Shown here piece after piece: positions 1 to 9,096 of a stretch of DNA of 39,893 nt (position 1 is the stretch's first letter; each line of letters opens with the position of its first letter). Source of the stretch: an uncultured Alphaproteobacteria bacterium (GTDB lineage: Bacteria > Pseudomonadota > Alphaproteobacteria > Methylaequorales > Methylaequoraceae); assembly GCA_902536655.1 (NCBI GenBank), contig CACAYF010000013.1, forward strand, positions 1 to 39,893. Reading direction: 5' to 3'. A model generated the notes under the pieces. It saw only the letters and a list, made by a program, of their open reading frames with translations. It was not told where the DNA came from and did not search any database. Both the position numbers and the translations under genes were made by a program.

Positions 1-1
1 T

Positions 2-658
2 GAGACATCGATTGCAATAATTCCTTTTGAAACAGATTATTATAATCTCATTTTAAAAAAAGCTTCAAAAAAAACAAAGCTAATCTATTCTTTTGGTCAA
101 AATAAGAATAATCAATCATCTAGTACCTGGGAACAAAATATTATCATAATTCTTGGATTAATAAGGATCTTAAATATAAAAGTAAAAAACATTATACCAT
201 CAATAATGAATCTCACACCTATTGAGGGTCGTGGTAAAAAATTTCAAATCACTTATAAAAAAAAATCTTTCACCCTAATCGATGAATCTTATAATTCCAG
301 CCCTGAGTCATTAGCAAAAGCAATAGAAAACCTTCATAACATTAATATAAATCATACAAGAAAAATATGTGTAATCGGAGATATGTTGGAATTAGGAAAA
401 ATGTCAAAATCTTGTCACCTAAAAATTGTTAAAAATCTGCTGAACACCAAACCAGATATAATTTTAACTGTTGGAAAACATTCTTATGCAATTTTCGATA
501 AACTTCCTCAAAATTTTTTGAAGTTTCATTTTAAAAATTATAAAAATGTTTTTGATAAATTGTTAAGCATCATTGAAAATGGCGATATAATAATGATAAA
601 GGGATCAAATTCAACTAATCTTCATTTGGTCTCAAAAAGATTAATCGAGCTCAAATAA
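2..658 (+). CDS. murF: UDP-N-acetylmuramoyl-tripeptide--D-alanyl-D-alanine ligase (MurF), 3' part
   Basis: This is the C-terminal part of MurF, the cytoplasmic ATP-dependent ligase that adds D-Ala-D-Ala to the UDP-MurNAc peptide. The frame is open from base 2 to the stop at 656-658, so the start and the ATP-binding P-loop lie outside the window and about 218 residues are visible. The visible part carries a Mur-ligase C-terminal domain: the P-x-EGRG segment near base 220, the DESYNSSPES segment (compare DDxYNANPxS in MurF) and the IGDMLELG segment (compare LGDMxELG). It ends 2 nt before mraY, which is the classical order of the dcw cluster. The truncation is due only to the window edge. The family call is firm. 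Confidence 0.93.
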   Translation, partial: ETSIAIIPFETDYYNLILKKASKKTKLIYSFGQNKNNQSSSTWEQNIIIILGLIRILNIKVKNIIPSIMNLTPIEGRGKKFQITYKKKSFTLIDESYNSSPESLAKAIENLHNININHTRKICVIGDMLELGKMSKSCHLKIVKNLLNTKPDIILTVGKHSYAIFDKLPQNFLKFHFKNYKNVFDKLLSIIENGDIIMIKGSNSTNLHLVSKRLIELK

Positions 659-660
659 CA

Positions 661-1749
661 ATGCTTTACTATTTCCTAACACCACATGTAGAAAACTTTA
701 ACTTTCTTAATTTATTTAATTATCTTACATTTCGAGCAGGTGGTGCTCTTTTTACAGCTTTTTTTATATCTCTTTTTCTCGGTCCAAAATTTATAAAAAA
801 ACTCAAAAGTGTGCAGAAGAAAGGTCAACCCATAAGACTAGACGGTCCAAAAAGTCATCTCGTTAAAAAAGCCGGTACTCCAACCATGGGAGGGATGTTA
901 ATCCTCATCTCTTTATTCGTTTCGATATTATTTTGGGCAGATCTAAGTAGTAACATTGTATGGTTAATTTTTAGTATTACGATTTTATTTGGATTGATTG
1001 GTGCCCTTGATGACTACAGTAAACTAAAAAATAATAATCCTGAAGGGTTCAAAGCCTCCTATAGATTAATTATTGAATTTTTAATATGTTTTTTATTTGT
1101 TTATCTTTTTAACAAAGTTGTTAATCCAGATTTGGTAAACATTGTTTTTATCCCCTTTACTAAGGGATTTTTTATTGACCTAGGTAATTTTTACTATATT
1201 TTTGCTGCAATTGTAATTGTTGGAAGTGCGAATGCAGTCAACTTAACTGATGGTTTAGATGGGTTGGCCATCGGACCAATAATGATAACAACTCTATCTT
1301 TTGCTTTCATAGCCTATTTTACGGGGAACTTTATGTACTCAGAATATTTAAAAATTCCATATGTAAGTGATACTGGAGAGTTGGTAATTATTTGCGCTTC
1401 ATTAATTGGTGCAGGTTTAGGGTTTCTTTGGTTTAATGCTCCTCCAGCAATGGTCTTTATGGGAGACACTGGCTCTTTATCAATAGGCGGTACTATTGGG
1501 GCAATTGCTGTTGCAACAAAACATGAGATAATTCTTTCATTAATCGGAGGAATCTTTGTTCTTGAGGCATTGTCAGTTTTTGCTCAAATAATCTCATTTA
1601 AACTCACGGGCAAAAGGATTTTCAAGATGGCACCAATACACCATCATTTCGAGCAAAAAGGATGGTCTGAGGCAACGATAGTTATAAGATTCTGGATTAT
1701 TTCAATTATTTTAGCACTTCTTGGTCTTGCAAGTTTAAAGCTTAGATGA
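661..1749 (+). CDS. mraY: Phospho-N-acetylmuramoyl-pentapeptide-transferase (MraY)
   Basis: MraY transfers phospho-MurNAc-pentapeptide to undecaprenyl phosphate, making lipid I at the inner face of the cytoplasmic membrane. The protein is 362 residues, the usual length, with about ten hydrophobic segments. Visible signatures are the GTPTMGG motif (72-78), the catalytic DD pair in GALDDYS (D117, D118), NLTDGLDGLA (194-203), FMGDTGSL with D269, and the HHH cluster in APIHHHFE (327-329). The ATG lies 2 nt after the murF stop and the stop overlaps the murD start by 4 nt (ATGA), which implies translational coupling. Nothing is missing from the active site. Confidence 0.97.
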   Translation: MLYYFLTPHVENFNFLNLFNYLTFRAGGALFTAFFISLFLGPKFIKKLKSVQKKGQPIRLDGPKSHLVKKAGTPTMGGMLILISLFVSILFWADLSSNIVWLIFSITILFGLIGALDDYSKLKNNNPEGFKASYRLIIEFLICFLFVYLFNKVVNPDLVNIVFIPFTKGFFIDLGNFYYIFAAIVIVGSANAVNLTDGLDGLAIGPIMITTLSFAFIAYFTGNFMYSEYLKIPYVSDTGELVIICASLIGAGLGFLWFNAPPAMVFMGDTGSLSIGGTIGAIAVATKHEIILSLIGGIFVLEALSVFAQIISFKLTGKRIFKMAPIHHHFEQKGWSEATIVIRFWIISIILALLGLASLKLR

Positions 1750-3131
1750 TTAGACAAATTAATTCAAAAATTTTTATTTTGGGTATGGGTATTTCAGGCA
1801 TCTCTTTAGCTAAATATCTAATTAAAAAGAAAATTCCAGTAACATGTTGGGATGATAACCCCAAAAAGAGAGAGGTTATTCAGTCATTACAATTTAAAAT
1901 TAATGATATAACACGAGAAACACTTAAACATTGTAATTATTTGGTTTTGAGCCCTGGTATTAATCATCAAGAAAACAAACCTCACGAAGCCGTCAAAATA
2001 GCAAGAAATCTAAACATTAAAATTGTAACAGATCTAGAGTTTTTGAAGATTCTAAATATAAAAAATCCACTAATAGGTGTAACTGGAACGAACGGAAAGT
2101 CTACCACGTCTCATTTCATAAGCCAAATTTTATCTTATAAGAATTTTCGAGACTCAAAATGTTGCGGAAATATTGGAACACCATTTACTGACTTAAAAAT
2201 AAATAAAAGAACATTGTTAGTTGTAGAGGCCTCATCTTATCAATTAGCTAAAATAGATAAGCTAAATTTTGATTATGCTTTTCTTTTGAATATTTCAAAA
2301 GATCATATTGAGTGGCATGGAACATTTAGAAAATATATAGATTCCAAACTAAATATTTTTAAAAATCAAACGAAGAAAAGTTTTGCTGTAATTTGTATTG
2401 ATGATATTAATTGTAGAAGAATAGCCTATAATTTTGAAAAAAACTTTAAATCAAAACTAATTTTAATTAGTTGTAAGTATACTGAAAATGTTGACATATA
2501 CTTGAAAACTGAAAAAAACAAAATTAAGATCGTCAATAATATATCAAAGGAATATTTTGAGATTTCTATAAATAAATTAAGTTTTGTGAAGGCTCTTCAT
2601 AATTTTCAGAATCTATTAGCTGCTTATACATCTAGTTTTCTTCTTAATCAAACGACAAACGATTTTTTGGGTTCTCTTAAAAATCTTAACACATTGCAAC
2701 ATAGAATTGAATTTTTAGGTACATTTCAAAATATTGATTTTTATAATGATAGTAAATCAACAAACGTAAATTCAGCAAAAACTGCAGTTAAATCATTTAA
2801 AAATATTTTTTGGATATTAGGTGGAAGAGAAAAAAAAGGTGGACTAAGGGGGATAGAAAAAAATTTAGGAAATATACTTAAAGCATACGTTTACGGTGAA
2901 TGCAGTGAAAACTTTAAAAAATTTTTAGTTAGAAATTCAATTAGTTGCTTAGAGTTTAGAACTTTAAAGGAATCATTCAATGAAGCATTTAAAGATGCAA
3001 TCAAGCAAAAAATAAATATTAATATTTTACTGTCCCCTGCTTGTTCATCATTCGATCAATTTTATAATTTTGAAGATAGGGGAATGGAATTCAAAAAATT
3101 AGTTTCAGAAAAAATAAAAATAAGTGATTAA
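1746..3131 (+). CDS. murD: UDP-N-acetylmuramoylalanine--D-glutamate ligase (MurD)
   Basis: MurD adds D-glutamate to UDP-MurNAc-L-Ala in the cytoplasm. The 461-residue protein has an N-terminal Rossmann-like UDP-binding domain (GMGISGISLA near residue 13), a central ATPase domain with the P-loop GVTGTNGKST (111-120), then GNIGTPF and EASSYQL, and a C-terminal Mur-ligase domain with NDSKSTN and the GGREKKGG segment. LSPACSSFDQF near the end is typical of MurD. The gene overlaps mraY by 4 nt and ftsW by 8 nt. Its position between mraY and ftsW, together with the motifs, excludes MurC, MurE and MurF. Confidence 0.96.
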   Translation: MIRQINSKIFILGMGISGISLAKYLIKKKIPVTCWDDNPKKREVIQSLQFKINDITRETLKHCNYLVLSPGINHQENKPHEAVKIARNLNIKIVTDLEFLKILNIKNPLIGVTGTNGKSTTSHFISQILSYKNFRDSKCCGNIGTPFTDLKINKRTLLVVEASSYQLAKIDKLNFDYAFLLNISKDHIEWHGTFRKYIDSKLNIFKNQTKKSFAVICIDDINCRRIAYNFEKNFKSKLILISCKYTENVDIYLKTEKNKIKIVNNISKEYFEISINKLSFVKALHNFQNLLAAYTSSFLLNQTTNDFLGSLKNLNTLQHRIEFLGTFQNIDFYNDSKSTNVNSAKTAVKSFKNIFWILGGREKKGGLRGIEKNLGNILKAYVYGECSENFKKFLVRNSISCLEFRTLKESFNEAFKDAIKQKININILLSPACSSFDQFYNFEDRGMEFKKLVSEKIKISD

Positions 3132-4230
3132 TAACTTAAACCCTTTAAAAAATTATAATTGGTGGAGCAATATTGATAAATTGATACTCATTTCTACTCT
3201 TCTGCTTTTACTTTTTGGTGTTATTTCAATGTCTAGCATCAATCAGCATTTTGACGGAAAATTTTATTTTTCTGCCGACCTTCTTCTAAAAAAACATTTA
3301 ATATTTTGTATTGTTGGTTTAGTAATAATTTTTGTTTTATCTCAATTTTCTTTAAAGCACGCAATTTACTTCTCTTTATTCATTTTTGTTTTAAGTATAG
3401 TTTTGTGTGTAGCTGCTATTTTTTTCTTTCCAGAAACAAAAGGTGCAAATAGATGGATTAAATTTTATAACTTATCTTTCCAGCCATCCGAACTTTTAAA
3501 ACCATCATTTATTGTTCTCAGTGCTGTATTACTGGGAAGATACAAAATAAAGAATGATTATTCATTTTTCTTAAATATTTTATGTTTAATTGTGATTTCT
3601 TCTCTTCTTATTCTTCAACCTGATTTTGGAATGTTTATTTTGATATTTGCAGTGTGGTTAATACAAATTTTATCCTCTAATATAAATTTAAAAATAATCA
3701 TCCCAATTGTTTTAAGTTTTATTTTAGTTTTTTTATTATGTTTTTTTACTCTAGAGCATGTAAAATTTAGGATTATGAATTTTTTCTTTTCTGAAGTTGG
3801 AGATAATTATCAAATATCTAAATCTTTAGACTCTTTTGAAAATGGGGGATTATTTGGTAAAGGGATTGGAGAAGGAACTATTTCCAAGAACCTTCCAGAT
3901 GTGCATTCTGATTTTATCTTTGCTTTGATTGGTGAAGAGTTAGGAGGACTTTTTGCAATTCTAATTATAGCAGTATATATTGCAATATACGTACGAATTC
4001 ATATCATATCTCAAAGATCCAACAATTTCTTCATTGTCACCTCACTGACAGGTTTAGCCAATATTTTTATTTTTCAAGTTATAATTAATATCTCTTCATC
4101 ACTAAATATAATTCCTACAAAAGGAATGACCTTACCCTTTATTTCTTACGGGGGGTCATCATTTATCTCAAGTTCAATTATAATTGGATTTATATTATTA
4201 CTAATAAAAGAAGAGAAAAATGCGAAGTAA
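3124..4230 (+). CDS. ftsW: Septal peptidoglycan polymerase FtsW (SEDS family)
   Basis: FtsW is the SEDS-family membrane glycosyltransferase that polymerises lipid II at the division septum with its partner PBP3 (FtsI). The 368-residue protein is strongly hydrophobic, with about ten membrane segments. SEDS signatures visible are GANRWI followed by FQPSELLK, the LQPDFG motif, GIGEGTISKNLPDVHSDFIF with the conserved Asp, IGEELG, and PTKGMTLPFISYGGSS near the C terminus. The start is GTG at 3124, inside the end of murD (8 nt overlap), and no earlier start fits better. It overlaps murG by 11 nt. RodA is the main alternative, but the location between murD and murG supports FtsW. Confidence 0.95.
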   Translation: MINNLNPLKNYNWWSNIDKLILISTLLLLLFGVISMSSINQHFDGKFYFSADLLLKKHLIFCIVGLVIIFVLSQFSLKHAIYFSLFIFVLSIVLCVAAIFFFPETKGANRWIKFYNLSFQPSELLKPSFIVLSAVLLGRYKIKNDYSFFLNILCLIVISSLLILQPDFGMFILIFAVWLIQILSSNINLKIIIPIVLSFILVFLLCFFTLEHVKFRIMNFFFSEVGDNYQISKSLDSFENGGLFGKGIGEGTISKNLPDVHSDFIFALIGEELGGLFAILIIAVYIAIYVRIHIISQRSNNFFIVTSLTGLANIFIFQVIINISSSLNIIPTKGMTLPFISYGGSSFISSSIIIGFILLLIKEEKNAK

Positions 4231-5254
4231 AGTTTTTCTAATAGCTGGAGGATCAGGAGGTCATCTTTTCCCTGCAATATCTCTTACAGAAACTGATAAA
4301 ACTTTTGATTATTATTTTTTGATTGATCATAGAATAGAAAATATTATTAGAAAGAAAAAACTTAAATATTTCAAGATATTTTCTTCTTCATTAAGAATCA
4401 ATCTACTTATACCAATTAATATTGCAAAAATTATCTTAGGTTTTTTACAATCTTTGTTGCTTTTTATAAAGCACAAACCAAATATTGTCGTTGGGTTTGG
4501 GGGATACACTTCTATACCTTCAATAATTGCTGCAAAAATTTTAAAAATTAAGATAATAATTCATGAACAAAACGCAGTTATGGGAAAAACCAATCGATTA
4601 TTATCTTATCTCACAAAGAATATTGCTCTAACTTTTAAAAATACTAAATATGCAAAAAATTGTTCTATTCATACTGGAATACCTGTGAGGCCAAAAAAAA
4701 TGTCACAAAATAAATCAAAATTAAAAAGAATATTTGTGGTTGGAGGAAGTCAAGGGGCAAAAATATTTTCTAAATTGGTTCCAAAACTTATAGAAAATTT
4801 TAGCAGTAGATCAAAAAAAAAGTTAATTGTTGTCCAACAAGTTAGAAAAGAAGACATGGAGTTTACAATAAACTTTTATAAAGAAATTAAAATAAAATCA
4901 ATAATTGAGAATTTCTTTGATGATATATACGATCAACTTGATAAAGCAGATCTAATAATTTCAAGATGTGGTTCATCAACTCTTGCAGAGATAGAGTTAT
5001 ACAATAAATTTTCATTGTTATTTCCTCTTCCATCTTCAACAAACAATCATCAACACTACAATGCAGTTGAGTTTAAAAAAAATAACCAATGTTTAATTTG
5101 TGACGAAAGAAAGTTTAATTTGAAAAAAATATCTAAGGAAGTTGAAAAAATAGTTTTTAAAAAGAAATTACATAAAATAGAATCATCAAAAAAATTAAAT
5201 AGTAAATTATCATTATTAAATTTTATAAAAAAAATAATAGTTGAAAATGCTTAA
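4220..5254 (+). CDS. murG: UDP-GlcNAc:lipid I N-acetylglucosaminyltransferase (MurG)
   Basis: MurG adds GlcNAc to lipid I, producing lipid II on the cytoplasmic face of the inner membrane (GT28 family, GT-B fold). The 344-residue protein begins with the glycine-rich acceptor loop AGGSGGHLFPA, has HEQNAVMGKTNR in the N-terminal domain, and in the C-terminal domain the GGSQGAK loop and the UDP-GlcNAc-binding SRCGSSTLAE segment followed by NNHQHYNA. The ATG at 4220 lies within ftsW (11 nt overlap) and the end overlaps the murC start. The protein is lysine-rich, as are its neighbours. It fits the family in length and motifs. Confidence 0.96.
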   Translation: MRSKVFLIAGGSGGHLFPAISLTETDKTFDYYFLIDHRIENIIRKKKLKYFKIFSSSLRINLLIPINIAKIILGFLQSLLLFIKHKPNIVVGFGGYTSIPSIIAAKILKIKIIIHEQNAVMGKTNRLLSYLTKNIALTFKNTKYAKNCSIHTGIPVRPKKMSQNKSKLKRIFVVGGSQGAKIFSKLVPKLIENFSSRSKKKLIVVQQVRKEDMEFTINFYKEIKIKSIIENFFDDIYDQLDKADLIISRCGSSTLAEIELYNKFSLLFPLPSSTNNHQHYNAVEFKKNNQCLICDERKFNLKKISKEVEKIVFKKKLHKIESSKKLNSKLSLLNFIKKIIVENA

Positions 5255-6647
5255 AAAAAGAAATGTTCACTTTATAGGTATCGGTGGAATAGGAATGAGC
5301 GCAATTGCTGAAATTCTTCACAGCAAAGGATTCAAAGTTACTGGAAGTGACATTATAGATAATATAATTGTTAGAAGATTAAAGAAAAAAGGTATAAGGG
5401 TATTTTCAAAACATGCTAAACAAAATATTAGAAACGTAGATATAGTTGTATATTCCTCTGCCGTAAAATTTTCAAATATAGAGATTAAATCAGCCATAAA
5501 AAAAAAAATTCCATTGTATTCAAGGGCAATGATGCTTGCAGATGTGATGAGGCTTAAATCTTCAATTACAGTATCAGGGTCTCATGGAAAAACCACGTCA
5601 ACCTCACTAATTTCATGTATATTAGAAAGAGCAAATTTTGATCCGACAATAATAAATGGAGGTATCATAAATGGCATTGGTGCAAATGCTAAGTTAGGTA
5701 ATGGTGAATGGATTGTTGCTGAAGCTGATGAATCAGATGGCTCATTTACAATGTTGCCGTCTACAATTGGAGTTATTAACAATATTGATTTAGAACACCT
5801 TGATTATTATAAAAATTTAGATGATATTAAAGCATCGTTTATAAAATACGCAAATAACATCCCATTTTACGGATTTTTGTCAATTAATATTGACGACAAA
5901 AATATATTTAACATTTTTGATAAAATAAATCACAAGCAAATTTATACTTTTGGTTTCTCAAAGAAAGCAAACTTCAGTGCTGCAAATGTAAAAATCATAA
6001 AAAAAAATAATTCTTTTTTTTCTTGTTTCGATATTGTTAACAATATTGAAAAAAAAGTTTTAAAAAAAGTATTAATTCCTCTTATAGGATCTCACAATAT
6101 ATCTAATACTTTAGCAGCTTATAGTATTTCAAAAGGTTTAAAAATTAATGACTCACTTATTAAAAATGCTTTGAAAACCTTTAAAGGAGTAAAAAGAAGA
6201 TTTTCAATTATCTATAATAGTTCCGACAAAATGATAATTGATGATTACGCACATCACCCTAAAGAAATTAAGATGACACTAAATGCTTTAAAAAAAATAA
6301 CCAAAAATAAATTAATTGCTATTTTTGAACCACATCGATTTAGTAGAATTAAAGAATTAAAAGAAGAATTTATAAATAGTTTTGAAAATGCTGATGTAAT
6401 TTTTGTCTTACCAATCTACACAGCAGGGGAAAAGCCTATAAAAAAAATAAACAATCTTGAATTATCAAAGCTACTAAAAAAAAAATATAAAGAAAAAATA
6501 ATTTCTTCAATTGATGGTACAAAACCTAATTTCAATCAGATTAAAAATATAATCTCAAGAAAAGACAATATTATTTTTTTAGGAGCAGGTTATAGTTCTA
6601 GTGTAGCTGAAGAATTTAAAAATTTTATAGAAAAAAATGAAAAATAA
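5247..6647 (+). CDS. murC: UDP-N-acetylmuramate--L-alanine ligase (MurC)
   Basis: MurC adds L-alanine to UDP-MurNAc, the first peptide-ligation step, in the cytoplasm. Motifs in order are GIGGIGMSAIAE (N-terminal UDP domain), the P-loop SGSHGKTT (about residues 110-117), EADESDGSF in the ATPase core, and DDYAHHPKEI with FEPHRFSR in the C-terminal ligase domain. I chose ATG 5247; a TTG at 5241 is in frame and would add two residues. Neither has a visible Shine-Dalgarno motif, and both lie inside murG. A run of 11 A at 5498-5508 encodes a Lys stretch and keeps the frame as read. The end overlaps murB by 11 nt. Confidence 0.95.
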   Translation: MLKKRNVHFIGIGGIGMSAIAEILHSKGFKVTGSDIIDNIIVRRLKKKGIRVFSKHAKQNIRNVDIVVYSSAVKFSNIEIKSAIKKKIPLYSRAMMLADVMRLKSSITVSGSHGKTTSTSLISCILERANFDPTIINGGIINGIGANAKLGNGEWIVAEADESDGSFTMLPSTIGVINNIDLEHLDYYKNLDDIKASFIKYANNIPFYGFLSINIDDKNIFNIFDKINHKQIYTFGFSKKANFSAANVKIIKKNNSFFSCFDIVNNIEKKVLKKVLIPLIGSHNISNTLAAYSISKGLKINDSLIKNALKTFKGVKRRFSIIYNSSDKMIIDDYAHHPKEIKMTLNALKKITKNKLIAIFEPHRFSRIKELKEEFINSFENADVIFVLPIYTAGEKPIKKINNLELSKLLKKKYKEKIISSIDGTKPNFNQIKNIISRKDNIIFLGAGYSSSVAEEFKNFIEKNEK

Positions 6648-7536
6648 ACGCTCTCTATTAAAATCTTTAAAGTTTAACTATAAACTTGGTAAAAAAACTT
6701 GGTTTGGAACTGGAGGAAATTGTAATCTTTTCCTAGAAGTAAATTCAATAAAACAATTAGTAAATACAATTAAAATAGCTAAGAAATTTCTTCCTATTTT
6801 AGTAATAGGTTCAGGGTCAAATGTGATAATAAGAGATGGAGGTTTTAAGGGAATTGTTATAAAATTGGGAGGAAATTTCAGAAAAATTGAAATTGATAAT
6901 AATAATTCCGTTCTAACTGTTGGAGCAGGCACAAAAGACTCAGAGCTTGCAAAATTTTGTGTTGAAAAAAATATTTCAGGTTTGGAGTTTTTAAGTGGTA
7001 TTCCTGGAACAATAGGTGGAAATATAAAAATGAATGCAGGATGTTATGGTGATCAAATCAGTGACAATTTAATTAATTGCACGATAATTGACGAAAAACT
7101 AAATAAAAAAATAGTAAAAAGAAACGAAATAGACTTTCATTACAGAAAAAGCTCTTTTGACAGTCGACAGATAATAATTGAGGCAAGGTTTAAAATTCAA
7201 AAACGCGATAAATTACAAATAAGAAAAAAAATGTCAATTATATCAGATAAGAGAAAAAAATCTCAACCTGTGTCATCTAGAACGGGAGGAAGCACATTCA
7301 AAAATCCTACCCTTTATCCTGCGTGGAAACTCATTGATGAAATAGATTACAGAGGTAAACAACTGGGCGGGGCAAAAGTATCAAATCTTCATTCAAATTT
7401 TCTGATAAATTACAAAAACGCTTCATCTTTAGATCTTGAAATGCTTGGTGACGAAATCAAAAATAAAGTCTGGGAAAAAAGAAGAATTAATTTGAAATGG
7501 GAGTTAATAAGAATTGGTGAATTTAAAAAAGTCTGA
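6637..7536 (+). CDS. murB: UDP-N-acetylenolpyruvoylglucosamine reductase (MurB)
   Basis: MurB is the FAD- and NADPH-dependent cytoplasmic enzyme that reduces enolpyruvyl-UDP-GlcNAc to UDP-MurNAc. The 299-residue protein shows the FAD-binding PCMH-type domain (VIGSGSNVIIRDGG, then SGIPGTIGGNIKMNAG), the YRKSSF segment, and a C-terminal substrate domain with RTGGSTFKNP, whose Ser matches the catalytic serine position, and LGGAKVSNLHSNFLIN. A Glu near the end (LKWELIRIGEF) is the likely second acid catalyst. The length suggests the shorter type II form rather than the E. coli type I form. It overlaps murC by 11 nt and ddl by 20 nt. Confidence 0.95.
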   Translation: MKNKRSLLKSLKFNYKLGKKTWFGTGGNCNLFLEVNSIKQLVNTIKIAKKFLPILVIGSGSNVIIRDGGFKGIVIKLGGNFRKIEIDNNNSVLTVGAGTKDSELAKFCVEKNISGLEFLSGIPGTIGGNIKMNAGCYGDQISDNLINCTIIDEKLNKKIVKRNEIDFHYRKSSFDSRQIIIEARFKIQKRDKLQIRKKMSIISDKRKKSQPVSSRTGGSTFKNPTLYPAWKLIDEIDYRGKQLGGAKVSNLHSNFLINYKNASSLDLEMLGDEIKNKVWEKRRINLKWELIRIGEFKKV

Positions 7537-8428
7537 AAAAATTTCAGTATTAAGGGGCGGGATCTCTGAGGAGAAAGAGATTTCTATTTTAACTGCTAAT
7601 CAAGTATATGACACCTTACGAAAAAAATATGACATAACATTAATTGATGTTGATAATGATTGTAATAAACTAATTAATAATTTAATTAGATCAAAACCAG
7701 ATAAAATTTTTAATTGTTTGCACGGAATATTTGGCGAAGACGGTCAATTACAATCAATTTTAAATTATTTAAAAATTCCTTACACACATTCAGGAGTTTT
7801 GGCGTCATCAATAGCTATGAACAAAGTTGTATCAAAATACTTTTATAAAGCTTTGGGAATCCGATTTCCCCAACATTTTGATATTAATAGCAAATTTATC
7901 AACTCTTCCTATCCATTGATAGTTAAACCAATATGTGGTGGATCTAGTAAAAATTTACTAAAAATTGAAAATCAAAAACAATTAAATGATTTTAAAAACA
8001 AAGATTTTGATCAACTTCATAAATACATGGTTGAAGAGTTTATTGACGGAAGGGAAATTACAGTTGGAATACTAGAGGATAAAATATGTGGAATTATGGA
8101 AATTATTTTTACCAGTGAAATCTATGACTATAAAAATAAATACCAGGCGATTGCTAAACATCTGCTTGACCCAAAATTACCAGAAAATGTAAAACAAAAA
8201 TTGAAAGATATTTCTTTGAGGATTCACAAGGCAATTAATTGCAAATGTATTTCAAGATTAGATTTTAGATATAATACTAAATCAAAAGAGTTGTTTCTTT
8301 TAGAGATAAATACACAACCTGGTCTAACTCAAAACTCACTTTTACCTGAAATGGCAAGAAGCAAGGGAACGGATTTCCTTGAACTATGTGAAATTTTATT
8401 AAAATATGCAGAATGCGAATTTTTATAA
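7517..8428 (+). CDS. ddl: D-alanine--D-alanine ligase (Ddl)
   Basis: Ddl joins two D-alanines with ATP, making the dipeptide that MurF uses. This is an ATP-grasp enzyme of about 303 residues. Visible are the N-terminal GGISEEKEIS (substrate-binding Glu region), LHGIFGEDG, YPLIVKPICGGSS in the ATP-grasp lid, VEEFIDGREITVG, and the metal and substrate site SRLDFRY...LEINTQPGLTQNSL. I chose GTG 7517; TTG 7514 is in frame one codon earlier and no ATG exists before the conserved region. Either start overlaps the murB end by 20 nt or more. The end overlaps ftsQ by 16 nt. Confidence 0.94.
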   Translation: MNLKKSEKISVLRGGISEEKEISILTANQVYDTLRKKYDITLIDVDNDCNKLINNLIRSKPDKIFNCLHGIFGEDGQLQSILNYLKIPYTHSGVLASSIAMNKVVSKYFYKALGIRFPQHFDINSKFINSSYPLIVKPICGGSSKNLLKIENQKQLNDFKNKDFDQLHKYMVEEFIDGREITVGILEDKICGIMEIIFTSEIYDYKNKYQAIAKHLLDPKLPENVKQKLKDISLRIHKAINCKCISRLDFRYNTKSKELFLLEINTQPGLTQNSLLPEMARSKGTDFLELCEILLKYAECEFL

Positions 8429-9096
8429 TATTTTTATTAGCTTTAATTACAGTACTTGCAGCAAATTTAATAAAAAAAAATGATTTAAAAGAAATTTTCA
8501 AAAAAAAAAAAATAACCGTTATAGAATTAATAAATAACGATAAAATTTCTAAAGATTATTTGTTTAAAAAAATAAGTGTTAAAGAAGGGCAAAGTTTTTG
8601 GAAATTCAATCCTTTCAAATTGAAAAAAGATTTAGAAAACTTAAATGAAATAAAAAATTTTACTTTTTATTTGAACTGGAGTGGGGTGTTGCAAATCAAA
8701 ATTGATGAAACAGAACCATTTATGATTTGGATCAGAGATGAAAACATAAATTATTTAGATTTAAATGGTAGTATTTTAGAATTTGATGTAAAAAATGAAA
8801 AAGATAGAATAATTAAATTATTCGGGAATAACGCTGATTTGCAAATCTCAGAATTAAATAATCTTCTGTTTAAAAAAGAGAAAACTCTACGTAGCATAAA
8901 TAGTATTTTTTACCAAAGTAATATTGGATGGAAAATAATCTTTCACAACAACAAGTGTGTTTTACTTCCACTAAAAAAACTTGAAAAAGTTATAGATATA
9001 TTTCAAGATATAACAAAATCAGATTTATATAACCAATTTAATTTTTTTGATTTAAGAGTTTTTAGAAGGGTTTATATGAGTAATAAGAAATGTTAA
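8413..9096 (+). CDS. ftsQ: Cell division protein FtsQ
   Basis: FtsQ is a bitopic inner-membrane protein that links early and late divisome proteins (FtsB/FtsL). The 227-residue protein has a membrane segment right at the N terminus (about residues 3-18), then a POTRA-like region (KISVKEGQSFWKFN, ENLNEIKNFTF) and the FtsQ-domain segment with a conserved EPF-x-IW pattern followed by NYLDLNGSI. The cytoplasmic tail is almost nil; a stop lies in frame at 8389-8391, so no extended ATG start is possible. Thirteen consecutive A at 8500-8512 encode residues 30-34. Overlap with ddl is 16 nt and with ftsA 7 nt. Sequence similarity is weak, as usual for FtsQ, and context adds much of the weight. Confidence 0.87.
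   Translation: MRIFIIFLLALITVLAANLIKKNDLKEIFKKKKITVIELINNDKISKDYLFKKISVKEGQSFWKFNPFKLKKDLENLNEIKNFTFYLNWSGVLQIKIDETEPFMIWIRDENINYLDLNGSILEFDVKNEKDRIIKLFGNNADLQISELNNLLFKKEKTLRSINSIFYQSNIGWKIIFHNNKCVLLPLKKLEKVIDIFQDITKSDLYNQFNFFDLRVFRRVYMSNKKC
8500..8512 (+). repeat. 13-A homopolymer inside ftsQ
   Basis: Thirteen consecutive A encode residues 30-34 of FtsQ (four Lys and the first base of an Ile codon), just after the membrane segment. The frame is intact as read. Tracts of this length are known sites for replication and transcription slippage in AT-rich genomes. Confidence 0.85.
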
